A stretch of DNA of 64,000 nucleotides, taken from assembly GCF_014636775.1 (NCBI RefSeq), contig NZ_BMEQ01000013.1, positions 1-64,000 of the forward strand. The letters run 5' to 3'. Shown one piece after another: positions 26,356-34,168 of this stretch. The stretch is from Kocuria dechangensis. Its GTDB lineage: Bacteria > Actinomycetota > Actinomycetes > Actinomycetales > Micrococcaceae. The position numbers were made by a program, and so were the translations under genes. The notes below the pieces were generated by a model. The model saw only the letters and a program-made list of their open reading frames with translations, ran no database searches and had not been told where the DNA came from. The number at the start of each line of letters is the position of its first letter. Position 1 is the first letter of the stretch.

Positions 26356-27912
26356 GTGACCAACGCGCAGAACACCTCCACGACCGCCCAGGACAAGGCC
26401 GCCCAGGACGAGGCCGCCGAGCAGAAGGCCGCCGAGCAGGCGGAGCTCTCGGACCAGATGCGGTTCCGGCTCGCCAAGCGGGCCCGACTGCTCGAGTCGG
26501 GGCGGGAGGCCTACCCCGTGGGCGTCGAGCGCAGCCACACTCTGCGGGAGGTCCGCGAGACGTACGGCCACCTCGAGCCCGGCGAGGAGACGGGGCAGTT
26601 CGCCCGCGTGACCGGGCGCGTGGTGTTCGTGCGCAACACCGGCAAGCTGTGCTTCGCGACCCTGCAGGAGGGCGACGGCACCCGCCTCCAGGTCATGCTC
26701 TCCCTCGCGAAGGTCGGCGAGGAGGCGCTCAACGAGTGGAAGTCCCTCGTGGACCTCGGCGACTTCGTGGCCGTCCACGGCGAGGTCATCGTCTCCCGCC
26801 GCGGGGAGCTGTCCGTCATGGCCGACGCCTGGACCATGGCGTCGAAGGCCCTGCGCCCGCTGCCCACGCTGCACAACGAGCTCAACGAGGAGACCCGGGT
26901 CCGGCAGCGCTACCTGGACCTCATCGTCCGGCCCGAGGCGCGCGACGTCGTCGTCAAGCGGGCCCTCATCATCCAGACGGTGCGCAACGTCCTGGTCTCC
27001 CACGGCTACGTGGAGATCGAGACCCCCATGCTGCAGCTCGTGCACGGCGGCGCGAGCGCCCGCCCGTTCGAGACGCACCTCAACGCCTTCGACCAGGACA
27101 TGACCCTGCGCATCGCCACCGAGCTCTACCTCAAGCGGGCGGTGGTCGGCGGGATCGAGCGGGTCTTCGAGATCGGCAAGGTCTTCCGCAACGAGGGCGT
27201 CGACTCCTCGCACAGCCCCGAGTTCACCACCCTGGAGGCCTACGAGGCCTACGGCGACCAGTTCACGATGGCCGAGCGGATCAAGGAGATCATCCTCGCC
27301 TGCGCCGACGCCCTGGGCGTGGACAGCATCGAGACGGACGAGGGCACCATCGACCTGCGCGGCGAGTGGAAGTGGCTGTCCGTCTACCCGGCGCTGTCCT
27401 CGGCCGTCGGCCAGGAGATCACCCCGCAGACCCCCGTCGAGACGCTGCAGCGGATCGCGGAGGAGCACAAGGTGCCCGTGGGGCCCATGTGGGACGCGGA
27501 GAAGTACGTGCTGGAGCTCTTCGGCGAGATCGTGGAGCCCACCCTGATCCAGCCGACCTTCGTGTGCGACTACCCGCCCTCGGCGCAGCCCCTCGCCCGC
27601 CAGCACCGCTCGGAGCACGGCCTGATCGAGGCGTGGGACCTCATCATCGGCGGCATGGAGCGCGGCACCGCGTTCTCCGAGCTCATCGACCCGGTGGTCC
27701 AGCGCGAGCGGCTCACCGAGCAGTCCCGGCGCGCGGCGGCGGGCGACGACGAGGCGATGCAGCTGGACGAGGACTTCCTGCGCGCCCTCGAGCACGGGGC
27801 CCCGCCGATGGGCGGGCTCGGCCTGGGCCTGGACCGGCTCATCATGCTCTTCACCGACCTGGGGATCCGGGAGACGATCCTGTTCCCGCTCATGAAGCCC
27901 GAGCAGGCCTGA
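26356..27912 (+). CDS. lysS: Lysyl-tRNA synthetase, class II
   Basis: A 518-residue class II synthetase. After a charged N-terminal stretch (about 1-35), an OB-fold anticodon-binding domain (about 75-170) precedes the catalytic core. The core has motif 2 RVFEIGKVFRNEGV (about 270) and motif 3 GGLGLGLDRLIML (about 490). The GTG at 26356 follows TATCCT (26342-26347) by 9 bases without an RBS, so it may be leaderless or near-leaderless. The following small membrane gene is probably cotranscribed. Confidence 0.96.
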   Translation: MTNAQNTSTTAQDKAAQDEAAEQKAAEQAELSDQMRFRLAKRARLLESGREAYPVGVERSHTLREVRETYGHLEPGEETGQFARVTGRVVFVRNTGKLCFATLQEGDGTRLQVMLSLAKVGEEALNEWKSLVDLGDFVAVHGEVIVSRRGELSVMADAWTMASKALRPLPTLHNELNEETRVRQRYLDLIVRPEARDVVVKRALIIQTVRNVLVSHGYVEIETPMLQLVHGGASARPFETHLNAFDQDMTLRIATELYLKRAVVGGIERVFEIGKVFRNEGVDSSHSPEFTTLEAYEAYGDQFTMAERIKEIILACADALGVDSIETDEGTIDLRGEWKWLSVYPALSSAVGQEITPQTPVETLQRIAEEHKVPVGPMWDAEKYVLELFGEIVEPTLIQPTFVCDYPPSAQPLARQHRSEHGLIEAWDLIIGGMERGTAFSELIDPVVQRERLTEQSRRAAAGDDEAMQLDEDFLRALEHGAPPMGGLGLGLDRLIMLFTDLGIRETILFPLMKPEQA

Positions 27913-27969
27913 CCCCGCATCCGCACCCTCCGCCAGCCGCCGTCCAGATCCCCCGGGGAGAACGAGTCC

Positions 27970-28185
27970 ATGGAATACATCGCGGTCCTGCTGCCGTCCA
28001 TCAGCATCGGCATCATCTTCTGGCTGATCCTCCGCTGGATCTTCCGCGGGGACCGGACCGAGCGCGCGGCCGAGGCCGGCGCGCAGGACGACGCCGCGCG
28101 CTGGTACGAGCAGCTCAAGCAGCGGGAGGGCGACGACCTGCCGTTCGGCCGCCCCTCGCACGGGCCCGACGACCCGGAGCGCTGA
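27970..28185 (+). CDS. Small single-pass membrane protein
   Basis: A 71-residue protein with one hydrophobic segment (residues about 5-25, IAVLLPSISIGIIFWLILRW) and a charged cytoplasmic tail. The ATG has a GGGGAGA RBS at good distance. It sits between lysS and lsr2, and similar small proteins are frequent next to lysS in Micrococcaceae. Function unknown. Confidence 0.7.
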   Translation: MEYIAVLLPSISIGIIFWLILRWIFRGDRTERAAEAGAQDDAARWYEQLKQREGDDLPFGRPSHGPDDPER

Positions 28186-28259
28186 ACCCCTCAATTCCGG
28201 CCGTCCTGCTGTGCATATGCCGTGAAGGCAAAATGGTGCTGCATTTCCCCGGCTGAATG

Positions 28260-28289
28260 ATGACGAATTGCTCCGGGTAATCGTAGGAT
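28260..28289 (+). promoter_or_regulatory. Predicted lsr2 promoter
   Basis: ATGACG at 28260-28265 and TAGGAT at 28284-28289 with an 18-base spacer predict a start at about 28296. The surroundings (28190-28295) are AT-rich for this genome, which suits binding by Lsr2 itself. Confidence 0.5.
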
Positions 28290-28296
28290 AAAGTCA

Positions 28297-28328
28297 GAAC
28301 CACCGGGAACGGGCGTTCCCGGTGGTTC
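28297..28328 (+). repeat. Perfect 15-bp hairpin at the predicted 5' end of lsr2 mRNA
   Basis: The arms GAACCACCGGGAACG and CGTTCCCGGTGGTTC have a 2-base loop. The hairpin begins one base after the predicted transcription start, leaving about 130 further untranslated bases before lsr2. It could also be a bidirectional terminator for the lysS unit. Confidence 0.65.
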
Positions 28329-28456
28329 TCGGAATTCCGGACATTGATCCGTCCCGGACTTCCGGTCCACACGGGGGAAGAGCACCGCTTCCGGGCGCGC
28401 CCTGGCCGCGCGTCCACAGGACGACGATCGCCGAAAGGCGGAGGAGAGTTTCAGCC

Positions 28457-28801
28457 ATGGCACAGACTGTGAAGATCATTCTCGAGGACGACCTCGACGG
28501 CGGGCCCGCCGACGAGACGGTCCGGTTCGGCCTGGACGGGGGGCAGTACGAGATCGATCTCTCCGAGCAGAACGCGGCGAAGCTGCGCGACGCGATCCGC
28601 CCCTTCATCGCGAAGGCCCGCCGCGCCCAGAGCAAGCAGGCCGGGAAGCCGGCGCGCCAGGCCGGTGCGCGCCCGGCGGGGAAGAGCAACCCCGACACCG
28701 CGGCCATCCGCCAGTGGGCCCGTGAGAACGGCTACGACGTCTCCGACCGCGGCCGCATCCACCACGACGTCCAGAAGGCCTACTACGACGCCCAGAAGTG
28801 A
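28457..28801 (+). CDS. lsr2: Lsr2 nucleoid-associated protein
   Basis: A 114-residue H-NS-like protein that coats and silences AT-rich DNA. The N-terminal dimerisation domain (residues about 1-60, VKIILEDDLDGGPADETVRF) is followed by a basic linker and a C-terminal DNA-binding domain. That domain carries the AT-hook-like RGR (SDRGRI, about 99) that inserts in the minor groove. The ATG at 28457 gives the conserved MAQTVKII start. Both flanking intergenic regions are AT-richer than their surroundings, compatible with autoregulation. Confidence 0.96.
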   Translation: MAQTVKIILEDDLDGGPADETVRFGLDGGQYEIDLSEQNAAKLRDAIRPFIAKARRAQSKQAGKPARQAGARPAGKSNPDTAAIRQWARENGYDVSDRGRIHHDVQKAYYDAQK

Positions 28802-28842
28802 TCCCGGCGCCCCGGACCGATTCCCGGCCCGCGCGCCGCGGT

Positions 28843-28889
28843 CAATAGCGGCGGGCATTAGCGGGCGTCAATAGCGGGGGCAATAGAGG
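28843..28889 (+). repeat. Four spaced copies of a 9-mer (CAATAGCGG-type)
   Basis: CAATAGCGG, CATTAGCGG, CAATAGCGG and CAATAGAGG start at 28843, 28856, 28869 and 28881, with a spacing of 13, 13 and 12 bases. They lie between the lsr2 stop and its terminator. Confidence 0.8.
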
Positions 28890-28891
28890 GA

Positions 28892-28919
28892 GGGACCGGT
28901 CCGCCGGTCCCTTCCTTTG
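28892..28919 (+). terminator. lsr2 terminator
   Basis: GGGACCGG and CCGGTCCC with a TCCG loop are followed by TTCCTTTG. Outer bases extend the stem to about 15 pairs including G-U pairs. Confidence 0.75.
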
Positions 28920-28924
28920 TCGTT

Positions 28925-28990
28925 TCCGGTGCCGCGGCCGCCGTGAATTGCATGTGCTCCGGTGCCGCGGCCGCCACGAAATGCCTGTGG
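28925..28990. repeat. 33-bp tandem duplication
   Basis: An 18-base identical core (TCCGGTGCCGCGGCCGCC) starts at 28925 and again at 28958; the following 15 bases are similar but diverged. It lies between the lsr2 terminator and the clpC control region. Confidence 0.75.
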
Positions 28991-29117
28991 GGTGTTTTGG
29001 GGACGCAAACGCGGAATTGTTTTGGTGACCTGCGCTTTCGCGGTGCGCCGCCCCGGTGCCCGGCAATTGCCCCCGGAATTCCCGCCGCGCCCGGCGGTGC
29101 GGGCCCCGGATATTTCT

Positions 29118-29131
29118 CGCCGCCGGCGAAC
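29118..29131 (-). promoter_or_regulatory. ClgR-type box 1 upstream of clpC
   Basis: The minus strand reads GTTCGC, five bases, GCG, the operator described for ClgR in Streptomyces. Confidence 0.6.
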
Positions 29132-29149
29132 ACGGGCGGGAGAGCGTCT

Positions 29150-29163
29150 CGCCGGTGGCGAAC
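29150..29163 (-). promoter_or_regulatory. ClgR-type box 2 upstream of clpC
   Basis: A second exact GTTCGC-N5-GCG match lies 32 bases (three helical turns) from the first. It ends just upstream of the expected -35 region of the TAGCAT promoter (29191-29196), which has no good -35. Confidence 0.6.
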
Positions 29164-29190
29164 AGCCCCCCGGTCGTCGGTCCGGGTGCG

Positions 29191-29196
29191 TAGCAT
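29191..29196 (+). promoter_or_regulatory. clpC -10 element
   Basis: TAGCAT predicts a start near 29203, giving a leader of about 23 bases with the RBS GAGGAG. Confidence 0.5.
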
Positions 29197-29225
29197 CGAG
29201 TCCAGACATCGACTGAGGAGTATCC

Positions 29226-31799
29226 ATGTTCGAACGCTTCACCGACCGCGCCCGCCGGGTCGTGGTGCTGGCCCAGGAAGAGGCCAGGATGCTCAACCAC
29301 AACTACATCGGCACCGAGCACCTGCTGCTGGGCCTGATCCACGAGGGCGAGGGGGTCGCCGCCAAGGCGCTCGACTCGATGGGCATCACCCTCACCGGCG
29401 CCCGCGAGCAGGTCCAGGACATCATCGGCCCGGGCCAGCAGGCCCCGTCCGGGCACATCCCGTTCACTCCGCGCGCCAAGAAGGTCCTCGAGCTGTCCCT
29501 GCGCGAGGCCCTTCAGCTGGGTCACAACTACATCGGCACCGAGCACATCCTCCTCGGCATCATCCGGGCGGGGGAGGGCGTCGCCGCCCAGGTGCTGACG
29601 AAGCTCGGCGCGGAGCCGCAGAAGGTGCGCTCCACCGTCCTGGAGCTGATCTCCGGCTACCAGGGCGGGGGGTCCCCCGAGAAGGAGGGCGCCGGGGTGC
29701 GCTCGGCCGGCCAGTCCGAGGGCGTGCCCGCGGGCTCCGCCGTGCTGGACCAGTTCGGCCGCAACCTCACCGCCGCCGCCCGCGAGGGCAAGCTGGACCC
29801 CGTGATCGGGCGCTTCAAGGAGATGGAGCGCGTGATGCAGGTCCTCTCCCGGCGCACCAAGAACAACCCGGTGCTGATCGGCGAGCCCGGCGTCGGCAAG
29901 ACCGCGGTGGTCGAGGGCCTCGCCCAGGCCATCGTGCGCGGCGACGTCCCGGAGACCCTCAAGGACAAGCACCTCTACACCCTCGACCTCGGCTCCCTGG
30001 TGGCGGGCTCCCGCTACCGCGGCGACTTCGAGGAGCGGCTGAAGAAGGTGCTCAAGGAGATCCGCACCCGCGGCGACATCATCCTGTTCATCGACGAGAT
30101 CCACACCCTCGTCGGGGCGGGAGCTGCCGAGGGCGCGATCGACGCCGCCTCCATCCTCAAGCCCATGCTGGCCCGCGGCGAGCTGCAGACCATCGGCGCC
30201 ACGACCCTCGACGAGTACCGCAAGCACATCGAGAAGGACGCCGCCCTGGAGCGCCGGTTCCAGCCGATCCAGGTCGACGAGCCCTCCGAGGCGCACGCCA
30301 TCGAGATCCTCAAGGGCCTGCGGGACAAGTACGAGGCGCACCACCGCGTGTCGATCTCGGACGAGGCCCTCGAGGCCGCCGTGCACATGTCGGCCCGCTA
30401 CGTCTCCGACCGCTTCCTGCCGGACAAGGCCATCGACCTGATCGACGAGGCGGGCGCGCGCCTGCGGATCAAGCGGATGACCGCCCCGCCGGAGATCAAG
30501 GCCCTCGACGACCGGATCGTGGAGGTGAAGCGGCAGAAGGAGGCCGCGATCGACGGCCAGGACTACGAGAAGGCCGCGTCGATGCGCGACACCGAGCAGA
30601 AGCTCATCGCGGAGCGCGAGGAGAAGGACCGCGCCTGGCGCGAGGGCGGCGACGAGCTCGCCGAGGTGACCCCCGAGGTCATCTCCGACGTCCTCTCGGC
30701 CTCCACCGGCGTGCCGGTCTACAAGCTGACCGAGGAGGAGACCGGCCGCCTGCTGCACATGGAGGACGAGCTCCACAAGCGGATCATCGGCCAGAACGAC
30801 GCCATCAAGGCGCTGTCCCGGTCCATGCGGCGGACGCGGGCGGGTCTGAAGGACCCCAAGCGTCCCGGCGGGTCGTTCATCTTCGCCGGCCCCACCGGCG
30901 TGGGCAAGACCGAGCTCGCGAAGGCGCTGGCCGAGTTCCTGTTCGGTGACGAGGACGCCCTCATCACCCTGGACATGTCCGAGTACCAGGAGAAGCACAC
31001 GGTCTCCCGGCTCTTCGGTGCCCCTCCCGGCTACGTGGGCTACGAGGAGGGCGGCCAGCTCACCGAGAAGGTGCGCCGCAAGCCGTTCTCCGTCGTGCTG
31101 TTCGACGAGGTCGAGAAGGCCCACCAGGACCTGTTCAACTCGCTGCTGCAGATCCTCGAGGACGGCCGCCTGACCGACTCGCAGGGCCGCGTGGTGGACT
31201 TCAAGAACACCGTGATCATCATGACCACGAACCTGGGCACCAAGGACATCTCCCGTGCCGTGCCGGTCGGCTTCCAGGCCGGGGTGGACAGCGCGTCCAC
31301 CTACGACCGGATGCAGCAGAAGGTGCAGGAGGAGCTCAAGGAGCACTTCCGCCCGGAGTTCCTCAACCGCGTGGACGAGATCATCGTCTTCCCGCAGCTG
31401 ACCGAGTCCGAGATCGTGCAGATCGTGGACCTGTTCGTGGCCCGGCTGCAGGAGCGGCTGCGCGACCAGGGCATGTCGATCGAGCTCAGCGACTCCGCCA
31501 AGGTGCTGCTGAGCCGGAAGGGCTACGACCCCTCGATGGGCGCCCGTCCGCTGCGCCGCACGATGCAGCGGGAGATCGAGGACCAGCTCTCCGAGAAGAT
31601 CCTGTTCGGCGAGATCCGCTCCGGCGAGAAGATCTCGGTCGACACCGAGGGCGAGGGCGACGAGCAGAAGTTCGTCTTCACCTCCACCCCGATGGCCGAC
31701 CTCACGGGCGACGGCATGGTCGACCCGATGGGCCTGGGCGGCTTCGAGGAGGCCGAGGCGGCCGAGGCCGCCCGCCGCGAGGCGGACGGCCAGGCCTGA
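29226..31799 (+). CDS. clpC: ClpC AAA+ protease chaperone subunit
   Basis: An 857-residue class I Clp/Hsp100 unfoldase that feeds substrates to ClpP. Two Clp_N repeats span about 1-145 ([13 protein letters not shown] and [13 protein letters not shown]). The first AAA+ domain has Walker A GEPGVGKT (about 219), a UVR-type middle region lies at about 435-470, and the second AAA+ domain has GPTGVGKT (about 555). The C-terminal ClpB_D2 region is complete, ending in an acidic tail. The ATG at 29226 has a GAGGAG RBS. Two ClgR boxes upstream suggest activation under proteotoxic stress. Confidence 0.97.
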   Translation: MFERFTDRARRVVVLAQEEARMLNHNYIGTEHLLLGLIHEGEGVAAKALDSMGITLTGAREQVQDIIGPGQQAPSGHIPFTPRAKKVLELSLREALQLGHNYIGTEHILLGIIRAGEGVAAQVLTKLGAEPQKVRSTVLELISGYQGGGSPEKEGAGVRSAGQSEGVPAGSAVLDQFGRNLTAAAREGKLDPVIGRFKEMERVMQVLSRRTKNNPVLIGEPGVGKTAVVEGLAQAIVRGDVPETLKDKHLYTLDLGSLVAGSRYRGDFEERLKKVLKEIRTRGDIILFIDEIHTLVGAGAAEGAIDAASILKPMLARGELQTIGATTLDEYRKHIEKDAALERRFQPIQVDEPSEAHAIEILKGLRDKYEAHHRVSISDEALEAAVHMSARYVSDRFLPDKAIDLIDEAGARLRIKRMTAPPEIKALDDRIVEVKRQKEAAIDGQDYEKAASMRDTEQKLIAEREEKDRAWREGGDELAEVTPEVISDVLSASTGVPVYKLTEEETGRLLHMEDELHKRIIGQNDAIKALSRSMRRTRAGLKDPKRPGGSFIFAGPTGVGKTELAKALAEFLFGDEDALITLDMSEYQEKHTVSRLFGAPPGYVGYEEGGQLTEKVRRKPFSVVLFDEVEKAHQDLFNSLLQILEDGRLTDSQGRVVDFKNTVIIMTTNLGTKDISRAVPVGFQAGVDSASTYDRMQQKVQEELKEHFRPEFLNRVDEIIVFPQLTESEIVQIVDLFVARLQERLRDQGMSIELSDSAKVLLSRKGYDPSMGARPLRRTMQREIEDQLSEKILFGEIRSGEKISVDTEGEGDEQKFVFTSTPMADLTGDGMVDPMGLGGFEEAEAAEAARREADGQA

Positions 31800-31816
31800 C
31801 CCCGGCCGGCACCTCC

Positions 31817-31853
31817 GGAAGGGCCCGTCGCGCACCGCGCGGCGGGCCCTTCC
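31817..31853 (+). terminator. clpC terminator hairpin
   Basis: GGAAGGGCCCGTCGCGC pairs with GCGCGGCGGGCCCTTCC around an ACC loop; the single non-Watson-Crick pair is T-G on the plus strand. It begins 17 bases after the clpC stop. Confidence 0.8.
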
Positions 31854-31881
31854 GCACACCGGGGCGCCGGGTTCCCGCGCG

Positions 31882-31887
31882 TACACT
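31882..31887 (+). promoter_or_regulatory. argA -10 element (leaderless)
   Basis: TACACT ends 7 bases before the GTG at 31894, with no RBS between. Confidence 0.6.
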
Positions 31888-31893
31888 GGCCGG

Positions 31894-32424
31894 GTGACCG
31901 ACCTGCGCCTGCGCCCCGCCCGCACCTCCGACGTCCCCGGGATCAAGGACCTGGTGGCGCCGCTGGCGCGCGAGGGGATCCTCATCAACAAGGACACCGT
32001 GGCCTACTACGAGGGCATCCAGGAGTTCCTCGTCGTGGAGGCCGTCGGCGACGACGGGTCCGCGCGCCTCGCCGGGTGCGGCGCACTGCACGTGATGTGG
32101 GAGAACCTGGGCGAGGTGCGGACCCTGGCCACCTCCGACGAGTGGCGGGGGCAGGGCGTGGGCCGGATGCTCCTGGCCGGGCTGCTGGCCCGGGCCCGGG
32201 ACGTGGGCGTCTCCCGCGTGTTCTGCCTGACGTTCGAGGTGGACTTCTTCGCCCGTCAGGGCTTCGAGGTCATGGCCAACCAGGACCAGATCGACCCCGA
32301 CGTCTTCGCGGAGCTGCTGCGCTCCCACGACGAGGGCGTCGCGGAGTACCTCGACCTCGCCCGGGTGAAGCCCAACACCCTGGGCAACACGCGGATGATC
32401 CTGCAGCTCAGCCGGGAAGGCTGA
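31894..32424 (+). CDS. argA: Amino-acid N-acetyltransferase (ArgA-like GNAT)
   Basis: A 176-residue GNAT protein. It closely follows the pattern of the actinobacterial short N-acetylglutamate synthase (Mycobacterium Rv2747 type): LRPARTSDVPGIKDLV at the start, EVRTLAT, the acetyl-CoA loop EWRGQGVGRMLL (about 82-93), and the family-typical YLDLARVKPNTLGNTRM near the end. It would acetylate glutamate from acetyl-CoA to start arginine synthesis. It overlaps the convergent mutY gene tail-to-tail by 17 bases. Confidence 0.85.
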   Translation: MTDLRLRPARTSDVPGIKDLVAPLAREGILINKDTVAYYEGIQEFLVVEAVGDDGSARLAGCGALHVMWENLGEVRTLATSDEWRGQGVGRMLLAGLLARARDVGVSRVFCLTFEVDFFARQGFEVMANQDQIDPDVFAELLRSHDEGVAEYLDLARVKPNTLGNTRMILQLSREG

Positions 32425-33388
32425 CCCCGGCCGCTCCCGCCACCGCGAGCCCGTCCCGCAGGAGCCCCTCGAGGGCCCGCCGCCGCTGCTCCTCCGGCGC
32501 CGCCAGGTCGTGCAGCGCGTCCAGCGCGCGCAGCGCCCCGGGGGGCAGCCGCGCGGCGTCGGCCAGGTCCACGGGCCCGGTCAGGTGGCGCGCGGGCACG
32601 GGCTCGGCGCCGGCCCGCAGCACCGCCATGATGGCGCCCCGCACCTGGCGGTCGGTGCCGTGCCAGCTCTGCCCCCGCGGCGCCTCCTCCGGCTCCGGGC
32701 GGCCCGCGGCCACCCAGGCGCACCGGTCCTCGAGGGGGCACTGCCCGCACTTCGGCGACCGGGCGGTGCACACGAGCGCGCCCAGCTCCATGACGGCCTG
32801 GTTCCAGCGCACCGACAGCACGTCGTCGGCGGGCATCAGCTCCTCCGCGAGCCGCGTCTCCGCCGCTGTGAGGGAGCGGGACGGCAGCCCCCGCCCGGAC
32901 ACGGCGCGGGCGTGGACGCGGCGGATGTTGGTGTCCACCACCGTCTGCCGGCCGCCGAAGGCGAAGACGGCGACCGCGGCGGCGGTGTAGGCGCCCACAC
33001 CGGGCAGGGCGAGCAGCGCGTCGTGGTCGGCGGGCACCTCCCCGCCGTGGCGCTCGACGAGCTCGACCGCCGCGGCGTGCAGGCGCAGGGCCCGGCGCGG
33101 ATAGCCGAGCCGGCCCCACGCGCGCACGGCCTCCCCGGGGCTCTCGGCGGCGAGGTCGGCGGGCCGCGGCCAGCGCTGCAGCCAGGCCCGCCACACGGGC
33201 AGCACGCGCACCACGGGCGTCTGCTGGAGCATGAACTCGCTGACCAGCACGCCCCAGGGCGAGCAGTCCGGGTGCCGCCACGGGAGGTCGCGGGCGGCGT
33301 CGTCGAACCACCGGACCACGGCCTCGTGGAGGCCGTGCGGGACGGCGTGCGCGCCGGTGCGGGGGAGGGGGGTGGGAACGGAGCTCAT
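32408..33388 (-). CDS. mutY: A/G-specific adenine glycosylase
   Basis: A 326-residue HhH-GPD glycosylase that removes adenine mispaired with 8-oxoguanine. It has the FMLQQTPV segment, the hairpin LPGVGAYTAAAVAVFAFG with the catalytic Asp in VVDTNIRRV, and a 4Fe-4S loop with cysteines spaced C-x6-C-x2-C-x5-C (within residues about 205-222). The ATG at 33388 is chosen: TACAGT ends 8 bases upstream, and the in-frame GTG at 33397 would lie before the predicted transcript start. Confidence 0.94.
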   Translation of the reverse strand: MSSVPTPLPRTGAHAVPHGLHEAVVRWFDDAARDLPWRHPDCSPWGVLVSEFMLQQTPVVRVLPVWRAWLQRWPRPADLAAESPGEAVRAWGRLGYPRRALRLHAAAVELVERHGGEVPADHDALLALPGVGAYTAAAVAVFAFGGRQTVVDTNIRRVHARAVSGRGLPSRSLTAAETRLAEELMPADDVLSVRWNQAVMELGALVCTARSPKCGQCPLEDRCAWVAAGRPEPEEAPRGQSWHGTDRQVRGAIMAVLRAGAEPVPARHLTGPVDLADAARLPPGALRALDALHDLAAPEEQRRRALEGLLRDGLAVAGAAGVSLPG

Positions 33389-33395
33389 CGGACCC

Positions 33396-33405
33396 ACTGT
33401 AGCCT
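33396..33405. promoter_or_regulatory. Overlapping face-to-face -10 elements (mutY / 33412 gene)
   Basis: TACAGT on the minus strand (33401-33396) and TAGCCT on the plus strand (33400-33405) share two bases. They predict starts at about 33389 and 33412, at or next to the two start codons. Confidence 0.55.
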
Positions 33406-33411
33406 TGGGGC

Positions 33412-34152
33412 ATGGCGCAGAAGGGTTCCGGGAGCACCCCCCACGGACGGTCGGGGGACGGTTTCGACGACGACGGACGGCCCCCGAGCACCCCCGGTTC
33501 CCGGCGCGAGGCGCCCGAGGTCTACCGCCGCCGCCGGCTCGTCGCGGCCCTCGCCGCAGGGCTGCTGCTCGTGCTCGTGGTCGTCGGGGTGATCACCGCG
33601 CTCGTGACCGTGCTCGGCTCCGGCGCGTCGGACGCGGTGCCGGCCCCCGAGGCGGCCACGGCGTCCGCGGCGGCGGAGCAGGACCCCTTCGCGGACTTCA
33701 CGGCCCGTCCGGACGAGGACGCCTCCGCCTCGGCGTCGCCGTCCGCGTCCAGCACGGCGGAGCCCGCGGAGGAGTGCGGGTCCGCGCTGGTGGTCCGGGC
33801 CTCCACCGACAAGGAGAGCTACGCCGAGGGCGAGCAGCCGGCCCTGGTCCTGACCCTCGAGAACACGGGGGAGGACCCGTGCCACGTCAACGCGGGCACG
33901 TCCCAGATGGTCTACGAGGTCAGCTCGGGAGCCGACACCCTCTTCGACAGCCGGCACTGCCAGGCGGTCTCCGAGGACCGGGAGCTCACCCTCGAGCCCG
34001 GGCAGCAGCAGACCGCCCGGTTGACGTGGGACCGGAAGCGCACCGTCGAGGGGTGCACCGAGGCGGGCGCGGAGGCCCACCCGGGCTACTACCGCCTGGC
34101 CGTCTCCCTGGGGGAGCGCACGGGCGAGCCCGCGACCTTCGTCCTGGAGTGA
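33412..34152 (+). CDS. Membrane-anchored protein with extracytoplasmic beta domain
   Basis: A 246-residue protein. A polar cytoplasmic leader (about 1-40) precedes one membrane segment (about 43-67), a Ser/Ala/Glu-rich linker and a C-terminal domain of about 120 residues with three cysteines (CGSALVV, CHVNAG, DSRHCQ). The C-terminal pattern, a polar NTG turn then VYEV, DTLFDSRHC and LEPGQQQTARLTW, loosely recalls BsuPI-type Ig-like domains. Function unknown. The ATG is leaderless by the 7-base rule. It lies between mutY and disA. Confidence 0.7.
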   Translation: MAQKGSGSTPHGRSGDGFDDDGRPPSTPGSRREAPEVYRRRRLVAALAAGLLLVLVVVGVITALVTVLGSGASDAVPAPEAATASAAAEQDPFADFTARPDEDASASASPSASSTAEPAEECGSALVVRASTDKESYAEGEQPALVLTLENTGEDPCHVNAGTSQMVYEVSSGADTLFDSRHCQAVSEDRELTLEPGQQQTARLTWDRKRTVEGCTEAGAEAHPGYYRLAVSLGERTGEPATFVLE

Positions 34153-34168
34153 GCCCGGGGCGGGCGGC

